Shown: piece after piece, positions 35,439-44,107 of the stretch | How the letters are laid out: the number at the start of each line of letters is the position of its first letter | Numbering within the stretch: position 1 is the first letter of the stretch | From: Jiangella muralis | GTDB taxonomy: Bacteria > Actinomycetota > Actinomycetes > Jiangellales > Jiangellaceae | Assembly (NCBI RefSeq): GCF_001270745.1 | Contig: NZ_KQ434754.1 | Span: 232,322 to 296,321 of the forward strand | Direction: 5' to 3' | DNA length: 64,000 nucleotides | Program-made: the position numbers and the translations under genes | Notes under the pieces: generated by a model | Told to the model about the DNA's origin: nothing | The model's database searches: none | Seen by the model: only the letters and a program-made list of their open reading frames with translations

Positions 35439-35993
35439 ATGCACGAGAGTGAGGCTGCGCACGATGCTGTGCGCCGCGACCCGATAGACATCCATCCATA
35501 CGACACCGCGTGGCCCGAGTCGTTCGAGCAGCAGCGTCAGCAGGTCGAACCGGTCCTGCGTCCGTGGCTGATCGGCTCGGTCGAGCACGTCGGCAGCACG
35601 GCAGTGCCGGGCCTGCCCGCCAAGCCCATCATCGACATGATGGCCATGGTGCCCTCCTACGAACAGGCCCAGGGCGCCGTCGCCGCGATGCGCGAGATCG
35701 GCTGGACCCAGGTGGCCGAGGCCGGCGACGAAGAGCTGCGGCGCTGGTCGTTCTGCTACCCGGAACCGGCCTGGCGCACGCACCACCTGCACGTCGTCGA
35801 GTACGTCTCGCAGCTCGGCCGCGACTGCCTGGCCTTCCGCGACCACCTGCGCCACCACCCCGACGACGCGCAGCGCTACGCCGACATCAAGCAGAGCCTG
35901 GCGGCCGTGCACCACGACGACCGCCCCGCCTACCGTGCGGGCAAGGCGCCGTTCATCGAGGACATCATGCGACGGGCGTCCGTCCAGCACTGA
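35439..35993 (+). CDS. GrpB/UPF0157-family nucleotidyltransferase-like protein
   Basis: 184 residues. IGSVEHVGSTAVPGLPAKPIIDMM is the hallmark GSTxVPGLxAKPxID motif of GrpB (a minimal nucleotidyltransferase fold), and HHLHVVEYVSQ and LAFRDHLRHHPDDAQRYADIK follow as in the family. Function unproven. TATGGT is 6 bases before ATG 35439, so it is probably leaderless. Its 3' end overlaps the DUF389 gene on the other strand by 29 bases. Confidence 0.9.
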   Translation: MHESEAAHDAVRRDPIDIHPYDTAWPESFEQQRQQVEPVLRPWLIGSVEHVGSTAVPGLPAKPIIDMMAMVPSYEQAQGAVAAMREIGWTQVAEAGDEELRRWSFCYPEPAWRTHHLHVVEYVSQLGRDCLAFRDHLRHHPDDAQRYADIKQSLAAVHHDDRPAYRAGKAPFIEDIMRRASVQH

Positions 35994-36915
35994 GCCGGGG
36001 CAGCCGGCCGGAGCTCGCCTTCAACGCGATGAGGGTCAGGGTTCCGGCCAGCACGATCGCGGCCAGGTTGATGCCGAGCTGAGCGGCCGCGCCACCCACC
36101 TCGGCGCCGTCACCGAGAGCCAGGGCCAGCCCCAGGTTCCCGGCGGCGGGCACCGTCGTCACCGAGATGAACACGCCCACCAGCGCGCCCGACTTCGCGG
36201 ACGTGAGCGACAGGATGCCGGCGATCCCGGCGATGAACGCCACGACGAACGACCACCGGTCCGGATGCCAGATGAACCCGGTCAGCGGCCGGTCGGTCGT
36301 CAGCACCGATGCGTCGATCCACCCTGCCCACGACGCCAGCAGGCCGAGCACGGTCGTGACGGTGATCGCGATGATGAACCCCACCACCAGCGTCACCAGC
36401 GCCTGCCGCACGATGCTGAACCGCCGGTGCACCAGCCCGACGGCGATTCCCGCGAGCGGGCCGAACTCCGGCCCGACGACCATCGCGCCGACCACCAGGA
36501 TGGCGGAGTCGAGCACGATCGCGATCGCGGCCAGCACGGCGGCCAGGCTGAGGAACCAGACGAACGTGTTGGACAGCACCGAGTCCTCGTCGGCGCGGCG
36601 CACGACCTGCTCCCAGATGACGGCGTCGGCGCCCTCGCCCGGCGCCTCGTCCTCGGCCCGCTCGGCAGCCGCCGAGACTGACGTCTCGACCGACTCGAGC
36701 GCGATGGTGCCGGTCTGGTCGACGCCCAGCTCGCGCAGCGCGTGGATCATCCCCTCGGCGGACTCGCGGGCCAATTCGGCCAGCACGAGGTCGCCCTCCG
36801 GGCGGACGGACGCGCCGCGCAGGACGGCGATGCTGGCCACGCCCGGGCACTCGTCCAGCAGCTCGACGACGCGGTCGGTCGTCTCCGCCGGCGTCGTCAC
36901 GCGCAGGTGCAGCAC
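35965..36915 (-). CDS. DUF389 membrane protein
   Basis: 316 residues: a soluble N-terminal domain of about 110 residues (VLHLRVTTPAETTDRVVELLDECPGVASIAVLRG), then about six membrane helices (ILVVGAMVVGPEFGPLAGIAVGLV is the DUF389 signature). Proposed, but unproven, as transporters. GTG 36915 has TACGAT 6 bases before it and no Shine-Dalgarno; it is back to back with the leaderless promoter of the next gene. The C-terminus overlaps GrpB on the opposite strand. Confidence 0.88.
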   Translation of the reverse strand: MLHLRVTTPAETTDRVVELLDECPGVASIAVLRGASVRPEGDLVLAELARESAEGMIHALRELGVDQTGTIALESVETSVSAAAERAEDEAPGEGADAVIWEQVVRRADEDSVLSNTFVWFLSLAAVLAAIAIVLDSAILVVGAMVVGPEFGPLAGIAVGLVHRRFSIVRQALVTLVVGFIIAITVTTVLGLLASWAGWIDASVLTTDRPLTGFIWHPDRWSFVVAFIAGIAGILSLTSAKSGALVGVFISVTTVPAAGNLGLALALGDGAEVGGAAAQLGINLAAIVLAGTLTLIALKASSGRLPRLSAGRTPVA

Positions 36916-36960
36916 GGCGCCATCGTAGAGCGTGGAACTCGGGCTTGTACGCTGGCGACC
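36916..36960. promoter_or_regulatory. Back-to-back leaderless promoters
   Basis: Only 45 bp separate two divergent GTG starts. TACGAT (minus, 36927-36922) ends 6 bases before one and TACGCT (plus, 36948-36953) ends 7 bases before the other. The -35 region of each must lie in or near the other's -10, so the two promoters may compete. Confidence 0.6.
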
Positions 36961-37899
36961 GTGACTGACGGCGTGATTCTGCAGGTGGGCGGCCTTCATT
37001 CCACGGCCGAGCGAGGGCTGGCGACGTACGGGGCGCTGCGGTTGCCGTCCGGGCCGCAGCGGGCGGCGTTCCTCGCCGAGCACGGCCCCGACGTCACCGT
37101 CGCGGTCACCGGCGCCGGCATGGACGCCGAGCTGATCGGCGCACTGCCCCGGCTGGCCGCCGTCGTGAACCTCGGCGTGGGCTACGACGCGGTCGACGTC
37201 GCGGCGCTGAAGCCGCGCGGCATCGCGCTCAGCAACACCCCGGACGTGCTCACCGACTGCGTCGCCGACCTCGCCGTCGGCGGGCTGATCGACGTGCTCC
37301 GCGGGCTGTCCGCCGGCGACCGGTTCGTCCGCCGCGGCGCGTGGGCGGCCGGTGACAAGGCCCCGCTGCGGCGCCGGGTCAGCGGCGCCCGGGTCGGCAT
37401 CCTCGGGCTCGGCCGCATCGGCGCCGCCATCGCGCATCGGCTCGAGGCGTTCGGCTGCACGATCAGCTACCACAACCGCCGCCGCGTCGACGACGTCCCG
37501 TACGCCTACGCGGCCTCGCCGGTGGAGTTGGCCCGGTCCGTGGACGCGGTGATCGTCGTGACCCCCGGCGGCCCCGGCACCCAGGCGCTGGTCTCCGCCG
37601 AGGTCATCGCGGCGCTCGGGCCCGGCGGCTACCTCGTCAACGTCGCGCGCGGCAGTGTGGTCGACCAGGACGCGCTGGTGACGGCGCTGGTGTCCGGGGC
37701 GCTGGGCGGCGCCGCGCTGGACGTGTTCACCGACGAGCCGCACGTGCCGGAGCAACTGTTCGCGCTGGACAACGTCGTGCTGCTGCCGCACATCGGCAGC
37801 GCGACGGTCGAGACGCGCGAGGCGATGGCGCAGCTGGTGCTGCGGAATCTGGAGCGGTTCCTGGCCGACGGGACGCTGGTCACGCCGGTGTCGCTGTAA
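36961..37899 (+). CDS. D-2-hydroxyacid dehydrogenase (NAD-binding)
   Basis: 312 residues. VGILGLGRIGAAIAHRLEAFG is the NAD-binding GxGxxG loop. Catalytic Arg, Glu and His are in VNVARGSVVDQ, FTDEP and LLPHIGSATVETR. Similar enzymes reduce glyoxylate, hydroxypyruvate or other 2-oxoacids; NAD versus NADP is unclear, though the N-R-R-R after the beta-2 strand (ISYHNRRRVDD) favours NADPH. TACGCT lies 7 bases before GTG 36961 (leaderless). Followed by a repeat A copy. Confidence 0.9.
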   Translation: MTDGVILQVGGLHSTAERGLATYGALRLPSGPQRAAFLAEHGPDVTVAVTGAGMDAELIGALPRLAAVVNLGVGYDAVDVAALKPRGIALSNTPDVLTDCVADLAVGGLIDVLRGLSAGDRFVRRGAWAAGDKAPLRRRVSGARVGILGLGRIGAAIAHRLEAFGCTISYHNRRRVDDVPYAYAASPVELARSVDAVIVVTPGGPGTQALVSAEVIAALGPGGYLVNVARGSVVDQDALVTALVSGALGGAALDVFTDEPHVPEQLFALDNVVLLPHIGSATVETREAMAQLVLRNLERFLADGTLVTPVSL

Positions 37900-37912
37900 G
37901 CCCGCCGCCCCT

Positions 37913-37984
37913 GTTGATCTTGGAGTAAAGGCGCCGTCGCTGGGCGAAATGTCCGATAGATGGTCGCGTTACTCCAAGATCAAC
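37913..37984 (+). repeat. 72-bp palindromic repeat A, copy 3
   Basis: Ends GTTGATCTTGGAGTAA and TTACTCCAAGATCAAC with core GGGCGAAATGTCCGAT. Here the perfectly paired arms extend to 16 bases. Located between the dehydrogenase stop and the nitrilase-family start. Confidence 0.88.
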
Positions 37985-38021
37985 TTCTGTGGGCGGGTGG
38001 GACGGCGGCTTTAATGGCCGT

Positions 38022-38804
38022 ATGCGGGTAGCACTGGTCCAGTTGGCGGCGGGCACCGACACCGAGGCGAACACGGCGGCGATCCGGCGGCTCACGAAGG
38101 GCGTCGAGGCCGACCTCGTCGTGCTGCCGGAGGCGGTGATGCACGACTTCGGCGCCCCCGGGTTGCCGCTCGGCCCGGTGGCGCAGCCGCTGGACGGCCC
38201 GTTCGTCGCGACGCTGGCGTCGGTGGCGCGGGCGACGGGCGCCGTCGTCGTGGCCGGCATGTTCGAGCGGTCCGGCGACCCCGACCGGCCGTACAACACG
38301 CTGGTCGCGGTCGGCCGCGACGGCGCCGTGCTGGCGACGTACCGCAAGGCGCACCTCTACGACTCCTTCGGCTACCGCGAGTCCGACCGGCTGCGCGCCG
38401 GTGACCCCGTGCCCGCGGTGCTCGCCGTCGACGGCGTCCGGCTCGGCCTGCTGACCTGCTACGACCTGCGCTTCCCGGAACAAGGCCGGGCGCTGGTCGA
38501 CGCCGGCGCCGACGCGTTCGTCGTCCCGGCGGCGTGGGTGCGCGGGCCGCTGAAGGAGGACCACTGGCAGACGCTGCTGCGGGCGCGGGCGATCGAGAAC
38601 ACCGTCTACGTCGCCGCGGCGGCCCAGAACGGGCGGGCGTACTGCGGGCTCAGCCAGCTGGTCGACCCGCTCGGCGTGGTGGTCGCCGGTCTCGGTGACG
38701 ACGAGGGCCGGCTGGTCGCCGAGCTCGACCCGGACCGCGTCGCGGCCGCCCGCGAGCGCAACCCCGCGCTACGGCACCGGCGGAGCTGGCCGTCGCCGTC
38801 GTGA
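38022..38804 (+). CDS. Carbon-nitrogen hydrolase (nitrilase superfamily)
   Basis: 260 residues. The catalytic triad is visible: Glu in VVLPEAVMHD, Lys in ATYRKAHLYDSF and Cys in LLTCYDLRFPEQGRALVDAGAD. The pattern YRKxHLYDxFGYxESDRxxxG is that of omega-amidase/Nit-type amidases, which hydrolyse deaminated glutathione or 2-oxo-omega-amides. TTTAAT lies 6 bases before ATG 38022. It overlaps mobA by GTGA, though the functional link is not obvious. Confidence 0.91.
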   Translation: MRVALVQLAAGTDTEANTAAIRRLTKGVEADLVVLPEAVMHDFGAPGLPLGPVAQPLDGPFVATLASVARATGAVVVAGMFERSGDPDRPYNTLVAVGRDGAVLATYRKAHLYDSFGYRESDRLRAGDPVPAVLAVDGVRLGLLTCYDLRFPEQGRALVDAGADAFVVPAAWVRGPLKEDHWQTLLRARAIENTVYVAAAAQNGRAYCGLSQLVDPLGVVVAGLGDDEGRLVAELDPDRVAAARERNPALRHRRSWPSPS

Positions 38805-39436
38805 CCATGCCGGCTGACGACGTGGACACGCCCCGCCCGGACCGGGTGGGACCGACCCTAGCGGCTGGCACCGACAATTGGGCGGCAGTGATCCTTGCGG
38901 GCGGGGCTGGGCGGCGGCTCGGCGGGACGGACAAGCCTGGGCTCGTCGTCGGCGGGCAGACGCTGCTGGACCGCGCGGTCGCCGCGGCGGACGGCGCCGG
39001 CGCGGCGCAGGTGGTCGTCGCGGGCCCGCGACGCGACACGTCCACGCCGGTCACCTGGACCCGTGAGGACCCGCCCGGCGGCGGCCCGCTGGCTGGGCTC
39101 ACCGCCGGCCTGGCCGCCCTGGACGTCGCGCCGGACGCCGTCGTCGTCCTCGCCGCGGACCTGCCGCGGGTGTCGTCGGCGCTGGTCGGACGGCTGCTCG
39201 CCGGGCTGGCGCAGAACGTCGACGCCGTCGCCGTCGTCGATGCCTCCGGCTGGGTACAGCCGCTGGTGGCGGCGTACCGGATCGAGCCGCTGCGGGCCGC
39301 CCTGGACGCCGTCGGCGACCCGCGGGACCGGCCGGTCCGCGCGCTGCTGGACCGCCTGCGCGTGGCGACGCTCCCGGACGACGACGGCGCCGCGGACATC
39401 GACACGCCGGGCGACCTGGCCCGATGGCGGCCATGA
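38801..39436 (+). CDS. mobA: Molybdenum cofactor guanylyltransferase
   Basis: 211 residues. AAVILAGGAGRRLGGTDKPGLVVGGQTLLDR is the nucleotide-binding loop of MobA (LAGGxxxRxGxDK), and PLAGLTAGLAAL and VVVLAADLPRVS follow as in the family. It attaches GMP to molybdopterin. GTG 38801 overlaps the amidase stop (GTGA); ATG 38807 is the alternative. Codons about 10-26 are written by a diverged copy of intergenic repeat B (38831-38876), so this N-terminal extension is probably an insertion ahead of the original start. Confidence 0.85.
   Translation: MTMPADDVDTPRPDRVGPTLAAGTDNWAAVILAGGAGRRLGGTDKPGLVVGGQTLLDRAVAAADGAGAAQVVVAGPRRDTSTPVTWTREDPPGGGPLAGLTAGLAALDVAPDAVVVLAADLPRVSSALVGRLLAGLAQNVDAVAVVDASGWVQPLVAAYRIEPLRAALDAVGDPRDRPVRALLDRLRVATLPDDDGAADIDTPGDLARWRP
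38831..38876. repeat. GC-rich repeat B, diverged copy 2 inside mobA 5' end
   Basis: CCCCGCCCGG, ACCGACCCTAGCGGCTGGCA and CCGACAA line up with the copies at 16390 and 42617, but the hairpin arms are less complete. It is read as codons of the mobA N-terminal extension. Confidence 0.5.
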
Positions 39437-39478
39437 TCAGTGGAGGATGGGCCGGACGGCGGGAGGAAGGTACGTGAC

Positions 39479-39742
39479 ATGGACAGCTGGGTGAGCGCGT
39501 TGTGCGAACGACTGGGGGTGCCGGTCGACGACGTCGACGTCGGCGGGATCCTCGACCTCGCCCGCGACGCCGCGCACACGGTGGAGCGGCCGGCCGCGCC
39601 GGTGACGGCGTTCATCGCGGGCTACGCGGCGGCGACCAAGGGCGGCGGCGCGGCCGCCGTCAACGCCGCCCTCGACATCGCCGGCGAGCTGGCCCGCGAC
39701 TGGAACGACGGTCCCGACGTCACCACGCCGACGCTGCAGTGA
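39479..39742 (+). CDS. DUF6457-type small protein, MobA neighbour
   Basis: 87 residues, MDSWVSALCERLGVPVDDVDVGGILDLARDAAHTVERPAAPVTAFIAGYAAAT ... It is an all-helical small protein that commonly follows molybdopterin genes in actinobacteria (DUF6457, from memory). GGAGGAAGG lies about 8 bases before ATG 39479. A role in molybdenum cofactor handling is inferred only from position, 42 bases after mobA. Confidence 0.82.
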   Translation: MDSWVSALCERLGVPVDDVDVGGILDLARDAAHTVERPAAPVTAFIAGYAAATKGGGAAAVNAALDIAGELARDWNDGPDVTTPTLQ

Positions 39743-39766
39743 GCCGCGTCCGCTAGCGTCACGGCT

Positions 39767-40867
39767 GTGCAGACCAAGAGCTCCGTCCACCTGCCGGCGC
39801 CCGCCGATGTGGTCGACCCGCTGCGCCTGCTGACCCAGCGGGTCATCATCGCGTTGTCGGTGCTGGTGCTGACGGCGCTGCTCGTCTACCTCGACCGCGA
39901 CGGGTACACCGACAACTCCGACGGATCGGTCGACCTGCTGGACGCGTTCTACTACACCACCGTCTCGCTCTCGACCACCGGCTACGGTGACATCACGCCG
40001 ACGTCGGACACAGCGCGGCTGGTCAACATCGTGCTGATCACGCCGCTGCGGGTGCTGTTCCTGATCATCCTCATCGGCACGACACTGGAGACCCTGACCA
40101 CCCGCAGCCGGGAGCAGGTGCGGCTCAACCGCTGGAGGAGAAAGTTGCGCGACCACACCGTCGTGATCGGCTACGGCGTCAAGGGGCGCAGCGCGGTGGC
40201 CACCATGCTCGCGAACGGCATATCGACGGACACGCTGGTGGTCGTCGACCCCGACCCGGCCGCGATCGCCGAGGCGAACGAGCAGGGGCTGGTCGCCGTC
40301 ATGGGCGACGCCACCCGCACCGAGGTGCTGCGCCGGGCCGGCGTCCCGGCAGCCAACCGCATCGTCATCACCACGGCCCGCGACGACGCCAGCGTGCTGG
40401 CCACGCTCACGTGCCGGCAGCTCAACCAGACCGCCAACATCGTCGTGTCGGTCCGCGAGGCCGACAACCTCGCGCTGGTCCGGCAGGGCGGCGCGAACGA
40501 GGTCGTCACGTCGTCGGACGCGGTCGGCCGGATACTGGGCCTCGCGACGGTCAGCCCCGCCCTCGGCCACGTGCTCGAGGACCTCACCACGTCCGGCGTC
40601 GGCCTCGAGGTGGCCGAGCGGCTGGTGTCGCCGCGCGAAGAGGGCAAGCAGCCGCGGCAGGTCACCGACCTCGTCGTGGCGGTCGTCCGCGACGGCGACG
40701 AGCTGCCGTTCCACTCGCCGGCCATCGGGCACCTCGTCCGCGGCGACCGCCTCATCGTCATCCGCCCGTCCGAGGAGTACCCGTGGGCCCGGCGCGAGGA
40801 CGCCCACGAGCCGCCGCCGGTGGAGGAGCCCGAGGACCCGGCGGACCGTCCGCCGGGCGGCGTCTGA
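39767..40867 (+). CDS. Two-TM potassium channel with RCK (TrkA-N) domain
   Basis: 366 residues. TM1 (about 25-42), pore loop with selectivity filter TTGYGD (70-75), TM2 (about 88-106), then a cytoplasmic Rossmann RCK domain with GYGVKG (135-140) and a C-terminal TrkA-C-like part. A tetrameric K+ channel gated by nucleotide or Ca2+ is expected. GTG 39767 follows TAGCGT by 7 bases, the leaderless signature. Ends in a Pro/Glu-rich tail. Confidence 0.92.
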   Translation: MQTKSSVHLPAPADVVDPLRLLTQRVIIALSVLVLTALLVYLDRDGYTDNSDGSVDLLDAFYYTTVSLSTTGYGDITPTSDTARLVNIVLITPLRVLFLIILIGTTLETLTTRSREQVRLNRWRRKLRDHTVVIGYGVKGRSAVATMLANGISTDTLVVVDPDPAAIAEANEQGLVAVMGDATRTEVLRRAGVPAANRIVITTARDDASVLATLTCRQLNQTANIVVSVREADNLALVRQGGANEVVTSSDAVGRILGLATVSPALGHVLEDLTTSGVGLEVAERLVSPREEGKQPRQVTDLVVAVVRDGDELPFHSPAIGHLVRGDRLIVIRPSEEYPWARREDAHEPPPVEEPEDPADRPPGGV

Positions 40868-40880
40868 GCGGAGGGGTCAC

Positions 40881-41858
40881 GTGCACGCGGTCGTCATCAC
40901 CGAGCCCGGCGGGCCGGAGGTCCTGCGCTGGACGGAGGTGCCCGACCCGGTCTGCGGGCCGGGCGAGGCGATCGTCGACGTCGTCGCGTCCGCCGTCAAC
41001 CGGGCCGACCTGCTGCAGCGCATGGGCAAGTACCCCGTCCCCGCAGGCGCCGTGGCCTGGCCGGGCCTCGAGTGCAGCGGCACCATCAGCGAGGTCGGCG
41101 AGAGCGTCACCGGCTGGAAGGCCGGCGACCAGGTGTGCGCGCTGCTGACCGGCGGCGGGTACGCCGAGCGGGTCGCGGTACCGGCCGGCCAGCTGCTGCA
41201 GGTCCCGCGTGGCGTCGATCTCGTCACGGCGGCCGCACTGCCCGAGGTCATGTGCACGGTCTGGTCGAACCTCGTCATGACCGCCGGGCTGCGCGCCGGC
41301 GAGGTGCTGCTGGTGCACGGCGGCGCGAGCGGCATCGGGACGGCTGCCATCCAGATCGGGCGCGCGCTGGGCGCCCGGGTCGCGGTGACGGCGGGCTCGG
41401 CGGCCAAGCTGGAACGGTGCGCCGACCTGGGCGCGGAGATCCTGGTGAACTACCGCACCGACGACTTCGTGGAGGTCGTGAGATCCGCGACGGGCGGCCA
41501 CGGCGCCGACGTCGTCCTCGACATCATGGGCGGCCCGTACCTGGCGCGGAACATCGACGTGCTCGCGATGGACGGCCGCATCACCATCATCGGGACGATG
41601 GGCGGCCGGCGCGCCGAGCTGGACCTCGCCGCCGTCATGGAGAAGCGGGCCCGCGTCACCGGCTCGTTGCTGCGCCGCCGCACGGTGGCCGGCAAGGCCG
41701 CCGTCGTCGCCGAGGTGTGCGAGCACGTGTGGCCGCTGATCGAGTCAGGCGCCGTCCGCCCCGTCGTCGACCGCGTCCTCCCGATGCCCGACGCGGCCGA
41801 GGCACACCGCGTCGTCGCCGACGGCGAGCACGTCGGCAAGGTGCTGCTCAGCACCTGA
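40881..41858 (+). CDS. NAD(P)H:quinone oxidoreductase (zinc-independent MDR family)
   Basis: 325 residues: MHAVVITEPGGPEVLRWTEVPDPV, VNRADLLQRMGKYPVP, and the NADPH loop VLLVHGGASGIGTAAIQIGRALGARVAVTAGSAAKLE. No catalytic zinc Cys/His pattern. The family (PIG3/Qor) reduces quinones with one electron using NADPH. GGAGGGG is 4 bases before GTG 40881 and 13 bases after the channel gene, so cotranscription with it is likely. Confidence 0.92.
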   Translation: MHAVVITEPGGPEVLRWTEVPDPVCGPGEAIVDVVASAVNRADLLQRMGKYPVPAGAVAWPGLECSGTISEVGESVTGWKAGDQVCALLTGGGYAERVAVPAGQLLQVPRGVDLVTAAALPEVMCTVWSNLVMTAGLRAGEVLLVHGGASGIGTAAIQIGRALGARVAVTAGSAAKLERCADLGAEILVNYRTDDFVEVVRSATGGHGADVVLDIMGGPYLARNIDVLAMDGRITIIGTMGGRRAELDLAAVMEKRARVTGSLLRRRTVAGKAAVVAEVCEHVWPLIESGAVRPVVDRVLPMPDAAEAHRVVADGEHVGKVLLST

Positions 41859-41949
41859 GATCGCGATCACCAGCAGCGATGATTCGCCGCTGATGACTCG
41901 ATGCGACATCGGCGGTCACGGTGCCCGAACGGGGCGTACCCTGGCGAAC

Positions 41950-42501
41950 GTGGTCATGTCGCTGGAGTCCGAACTCGATCGGCCGGTCACTCACCGCCGC
42001 ACCGCCCGGGTGCTGCTCCTCGAGCCCGGCGGCCGCATCCTGCTGTTCGAGGACAGCGATCCGTCCGCACCCGGCGCGCCCACCTTCTGGATCACCCCCG
42101 GCGGCGGCGTCGACCCCGGCGAGACCCTGCTCGACGCCGTCGTCCGCGAGGTCGAGGAGGAGACCGGCCTCCGCCTCACGCCGTCGTCCGTCCGCGGCCC
42201 CATCGCCGAACGCACCGTCGTGCACGCCTACTCCGACAAGATCGTCGTCCAGTCCGAGACCTTCTTCGTCGCCGACGCGCCCGGCCAGGAGATCGAGCCG
42301 GCCGGGCTCACCGAAGAGGAGCAGCTCACCGTCATCGGCCACCGCTGGTGGAGCCTCGACGAGCTGGCCCGCACCGAGCGGCCGGTCTGGCCGGTCGGGC
42401 TGGCGGGGCTGGCCGGCGCCGTGGCTGCTCCGGCCCGCTGGCCGGTCGCGCTGAGTGCCGCCGAGGAGTCGACGGTGCCGACCAACCACTTCGCCCGCTG
42501 A
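41950..42501 (+). CDS. Nudix hydrolase
   Basis: 183 residues. The Nudix box GGGVDPGETLLDAVVREVEEETGLRL matches GX5EX7REUXEEXGU exactly. It hydrolyses a nucleoside diphosphate linked to another moiety; substrate unknown. TACCCT lies 7 bases before GTG 41950, leaderless; the first possible ATG (VVMSLE) is two codons later. Confidence 0.88.
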   Translation: MVMSLESELDRPVTHRRTARVLLLEPGGRILLFEDSDPSAPGAPTFWITPGGGVDPGETLLDAVVREVEEETGLRLTPSSVRGPIAERTVVHAYSDKIVVQSETFFVADAPGQEIEPAGLTEEEQLTVIGHRWWSLDELARTERPVWPVGLAGLAGAVAAPARWPVALSAAEESTVPTNHFAR

Positions 42502-42748
42502 CCCTGCCCGTCCTCGCCGCGGGGTTGCTGGCTCGCCGCCGGTCGCGGTTCGGCGGGGTGCGGTGCGCGGTCGCGGTTTCGGCGGTGCGCGGTGGCGGTT
42601 TCCGCCGGGTACGGTCCCCGCCCGGCCGGGAGGGGGCCCACCTCTACGGGCGGGCACCGACAACCTCGCGTCGCTTGCCGCACCGTTTGCCGCCGCCGCG
42701 CTGACCGTCCGTCGGCGCCGCTCTGACCAGCGCCGGCTTGACGGGCCA
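42502..42748. other. Intergenic region with imperfect tandem repeats and repeat B
   Basis: Between Nudix and padR. It holds about three imperfect copies of a GGTCGCGGTTTCGGCGG-like unit (42540-42600), then repeat B copy 3 (42617-42665). No gene seen. Confidence 0.6.
42617..42665. repeat. GC-rich hairpin repeat B, copy 3
   Basis: CCCCGCCCGG ... GGGAGGGGGCCCACCTCTAC ... GGGCGGGCACCGACAAC, nearly identical to the copy at 16390. Confidence 0.7.
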
Positions 42749-42770
42749 TACTGGGTATGCATACTTGGTA
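42749..42770. promoter_or_regulatory. PadR operator
   Basis: 22-bp dyad: palindrome GTATGCATAC (42755-42764) flanked symmetrically by TAC (42749-42751) and GTA (42768-42770). It ends 3 bases before the padR ATG and fits the ATAC/GTAT-type dyads bound by PadR repressors. Confidence 0.7.
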
Positions 42771-42773
42771 GCC

Positions 42774-43379
42774 ATGTCGATTCGTCACGGTCTGCTGGCG
42801 TTGCTGGAGCGGTCCCCGATGTACGGCTACCAGTTGCGCCACGAGTTCGAACGGTCCACCGGCGCCACCTGGCCGCTGAACGTCGGGCAGGTGTACACCA
42901 CGCTGGCGCGGCTGGAACGCGACGGCCTGGTGGAGCAGACCGGCGAGTCCGATGAGGACGGCAAGGTCGTCTACCGACTCACCGACGCCGGGCACGCGGA
43001 GCTGACCGGCTGGTTCGCCACGCCGCTCGGCGGCAGCGACCGGCCCCGCGACGAGCTGGCGATCAAGGTCGCGCTCGCGTTGACGACGCCCGGCGTCGAT
43101 GTGCGGTCGGTGTTGCAGACGCAGCGCACGGCCACGCTGCGGCACCTGCAGGAGCTGACCCGGCTCAAGGCGGTCGCCGACGGGTCCGAGGACACCGCGT
43201 GGCTGCTGGTGCTCGATTCCATGATCTTCCGGGCCGAGGCCGAGGTGCGCTGGCTCGACCACTCCGAGACCCGGCTGGCGCGGCTGGCCACGACGCCCCG
43301 CCCGGCGACCCCGGCCACCCCCGGCACCCCGGCGCCGCCCGTCCACGCGACCGAGACCGATCGGGCCGTGCGGCGATGA
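42774..43379 (+). CDS. PadR-family transcriptional regulator
   Basis: 201 residues: MSIRHGLLALLERSPMYGYQLRHEFERSTGATWPLNVGQVYTTLARLERDGLVEQ is the PadR winged helix, and a C-terminal coiled helix follows for dimerisation. The Pro/Thr-rich tail (about 178-198) is extra. It overlaps the ABC ATPase gene by ATGA and has a dyad over its own promoter, so it should repress the efflux operon until a toxic ligand is present. Confidence 0.92.
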   Translation: MSIRHGLLALLERSPMYGYQLRHEFERSTGATWPLNVGQVYTTLARLERDGLVEQTGESDEDGKVVYRLTDAGHAELTGWFATPLGGSDRPRDELAIKVALALTTPGVDVRSVLQTQRTATLRHLQELTRLKAVADGSEDTAWLLVLDSMIFRAEAEVRWLDHSETRLARLATTPRPATPATPGTPAPPVHATETDRAVRR

Positions 43380-44107
43380 CCACCGACCCGGTCCTCGAGC
43401 TGCGCGCCGTCGACCGCGTACACGGCGACGGCGCCACGGCGGTGCACGCGCTGAGCGACGTCAGCCTGACGCTGCGGACCGGCGAGCTGATCGCCGTCAT
43501 GGGGCCGTCCGGTTCGGGCAAGAGCACGCTCCTGCATCTGGCCGGCGGCCTCGACACCCCGACCACGGGCGCCGTCCTCGTCGAGGGTATCGACCTCGCC
43601 ACGCTGAGCCGCGCCGAGCTGGCCGCCGTCCGCCGCCGCAGCCTCGGCTACGTCTTCCAGGACCTCAACCTCATCCCCGCGCTCACCGCCGCCGAGAACG
43701 TCGCGCTCCCTCGTGAGCTGGACGGCGTCCGCGTCCGGGCCGCCCGGAGCGAGGCGCTCGAGGCGCTGGCGGAGGTCGGCGTCGGCGACCTCGCCGACCG
43801 GTTCCCCGACGAGATGTCCGGCGGGCAGCAGCAGCGGGTCGCCATCGCCCGCGCGCTGATCGGGCCGCGGCGGCTGGTGCTGGCCGACGAGCCGACCGGC
43901 GCGCTGGACTCCCAGACCGGCGAGGACGTGCTGCGGGTGCTGCGGGCCCGCTGCGACGCCGGCGCGTCAGGGCTGCTGGTGACGCATGAGGCCCGGCATG
44001 CCGCCTGGGCCGATCGCGTCGTGTTCCTGCGCGACGGCGCGCTGGTCGACGACACCGGCGCGGCGCCGCCGCCCGAGGTGCTGCTGAGCGCGGACGGGTT
44101 CGGGTGA
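43376..44107 (+). CDS. ABC transporter ATP-binding protein (MacB-type)
   Basis: 243 residues. Walker A GPSGSGKST (43-51), Q-loop VFQDLNL, signature MSGGQQQR (147-154), Walker B LVLADEPTGAL and H-loop VTHE are all present. The LolD/MacB/FtsE subgroup pairs with FtsX-like permeases, which is the next gene (GTGA overlap). It powers export or membrane extraction of a substrate. Confidence 0.94.
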   Translation: MTTDPVLELRAVDRVHGDGATAVHALSDVSLTLRTGELIAVMGPSGSGKSTLLHLAGGLDTPTTGAVLVEGIDLATLSRAELAAVRRRSLGYVFQDLNLIPALTAAENVALPRELDGVRVRAARSEALEALAEVGVGDLADRFPDEMSGGQQQRVAIARALIGPRRLVLADEPTGALDSQTGEDVLRVLRARCDAGASGLLVTHEARHAAWADRVVFLRDGALVDDTGAAPPPEVLLSADGFG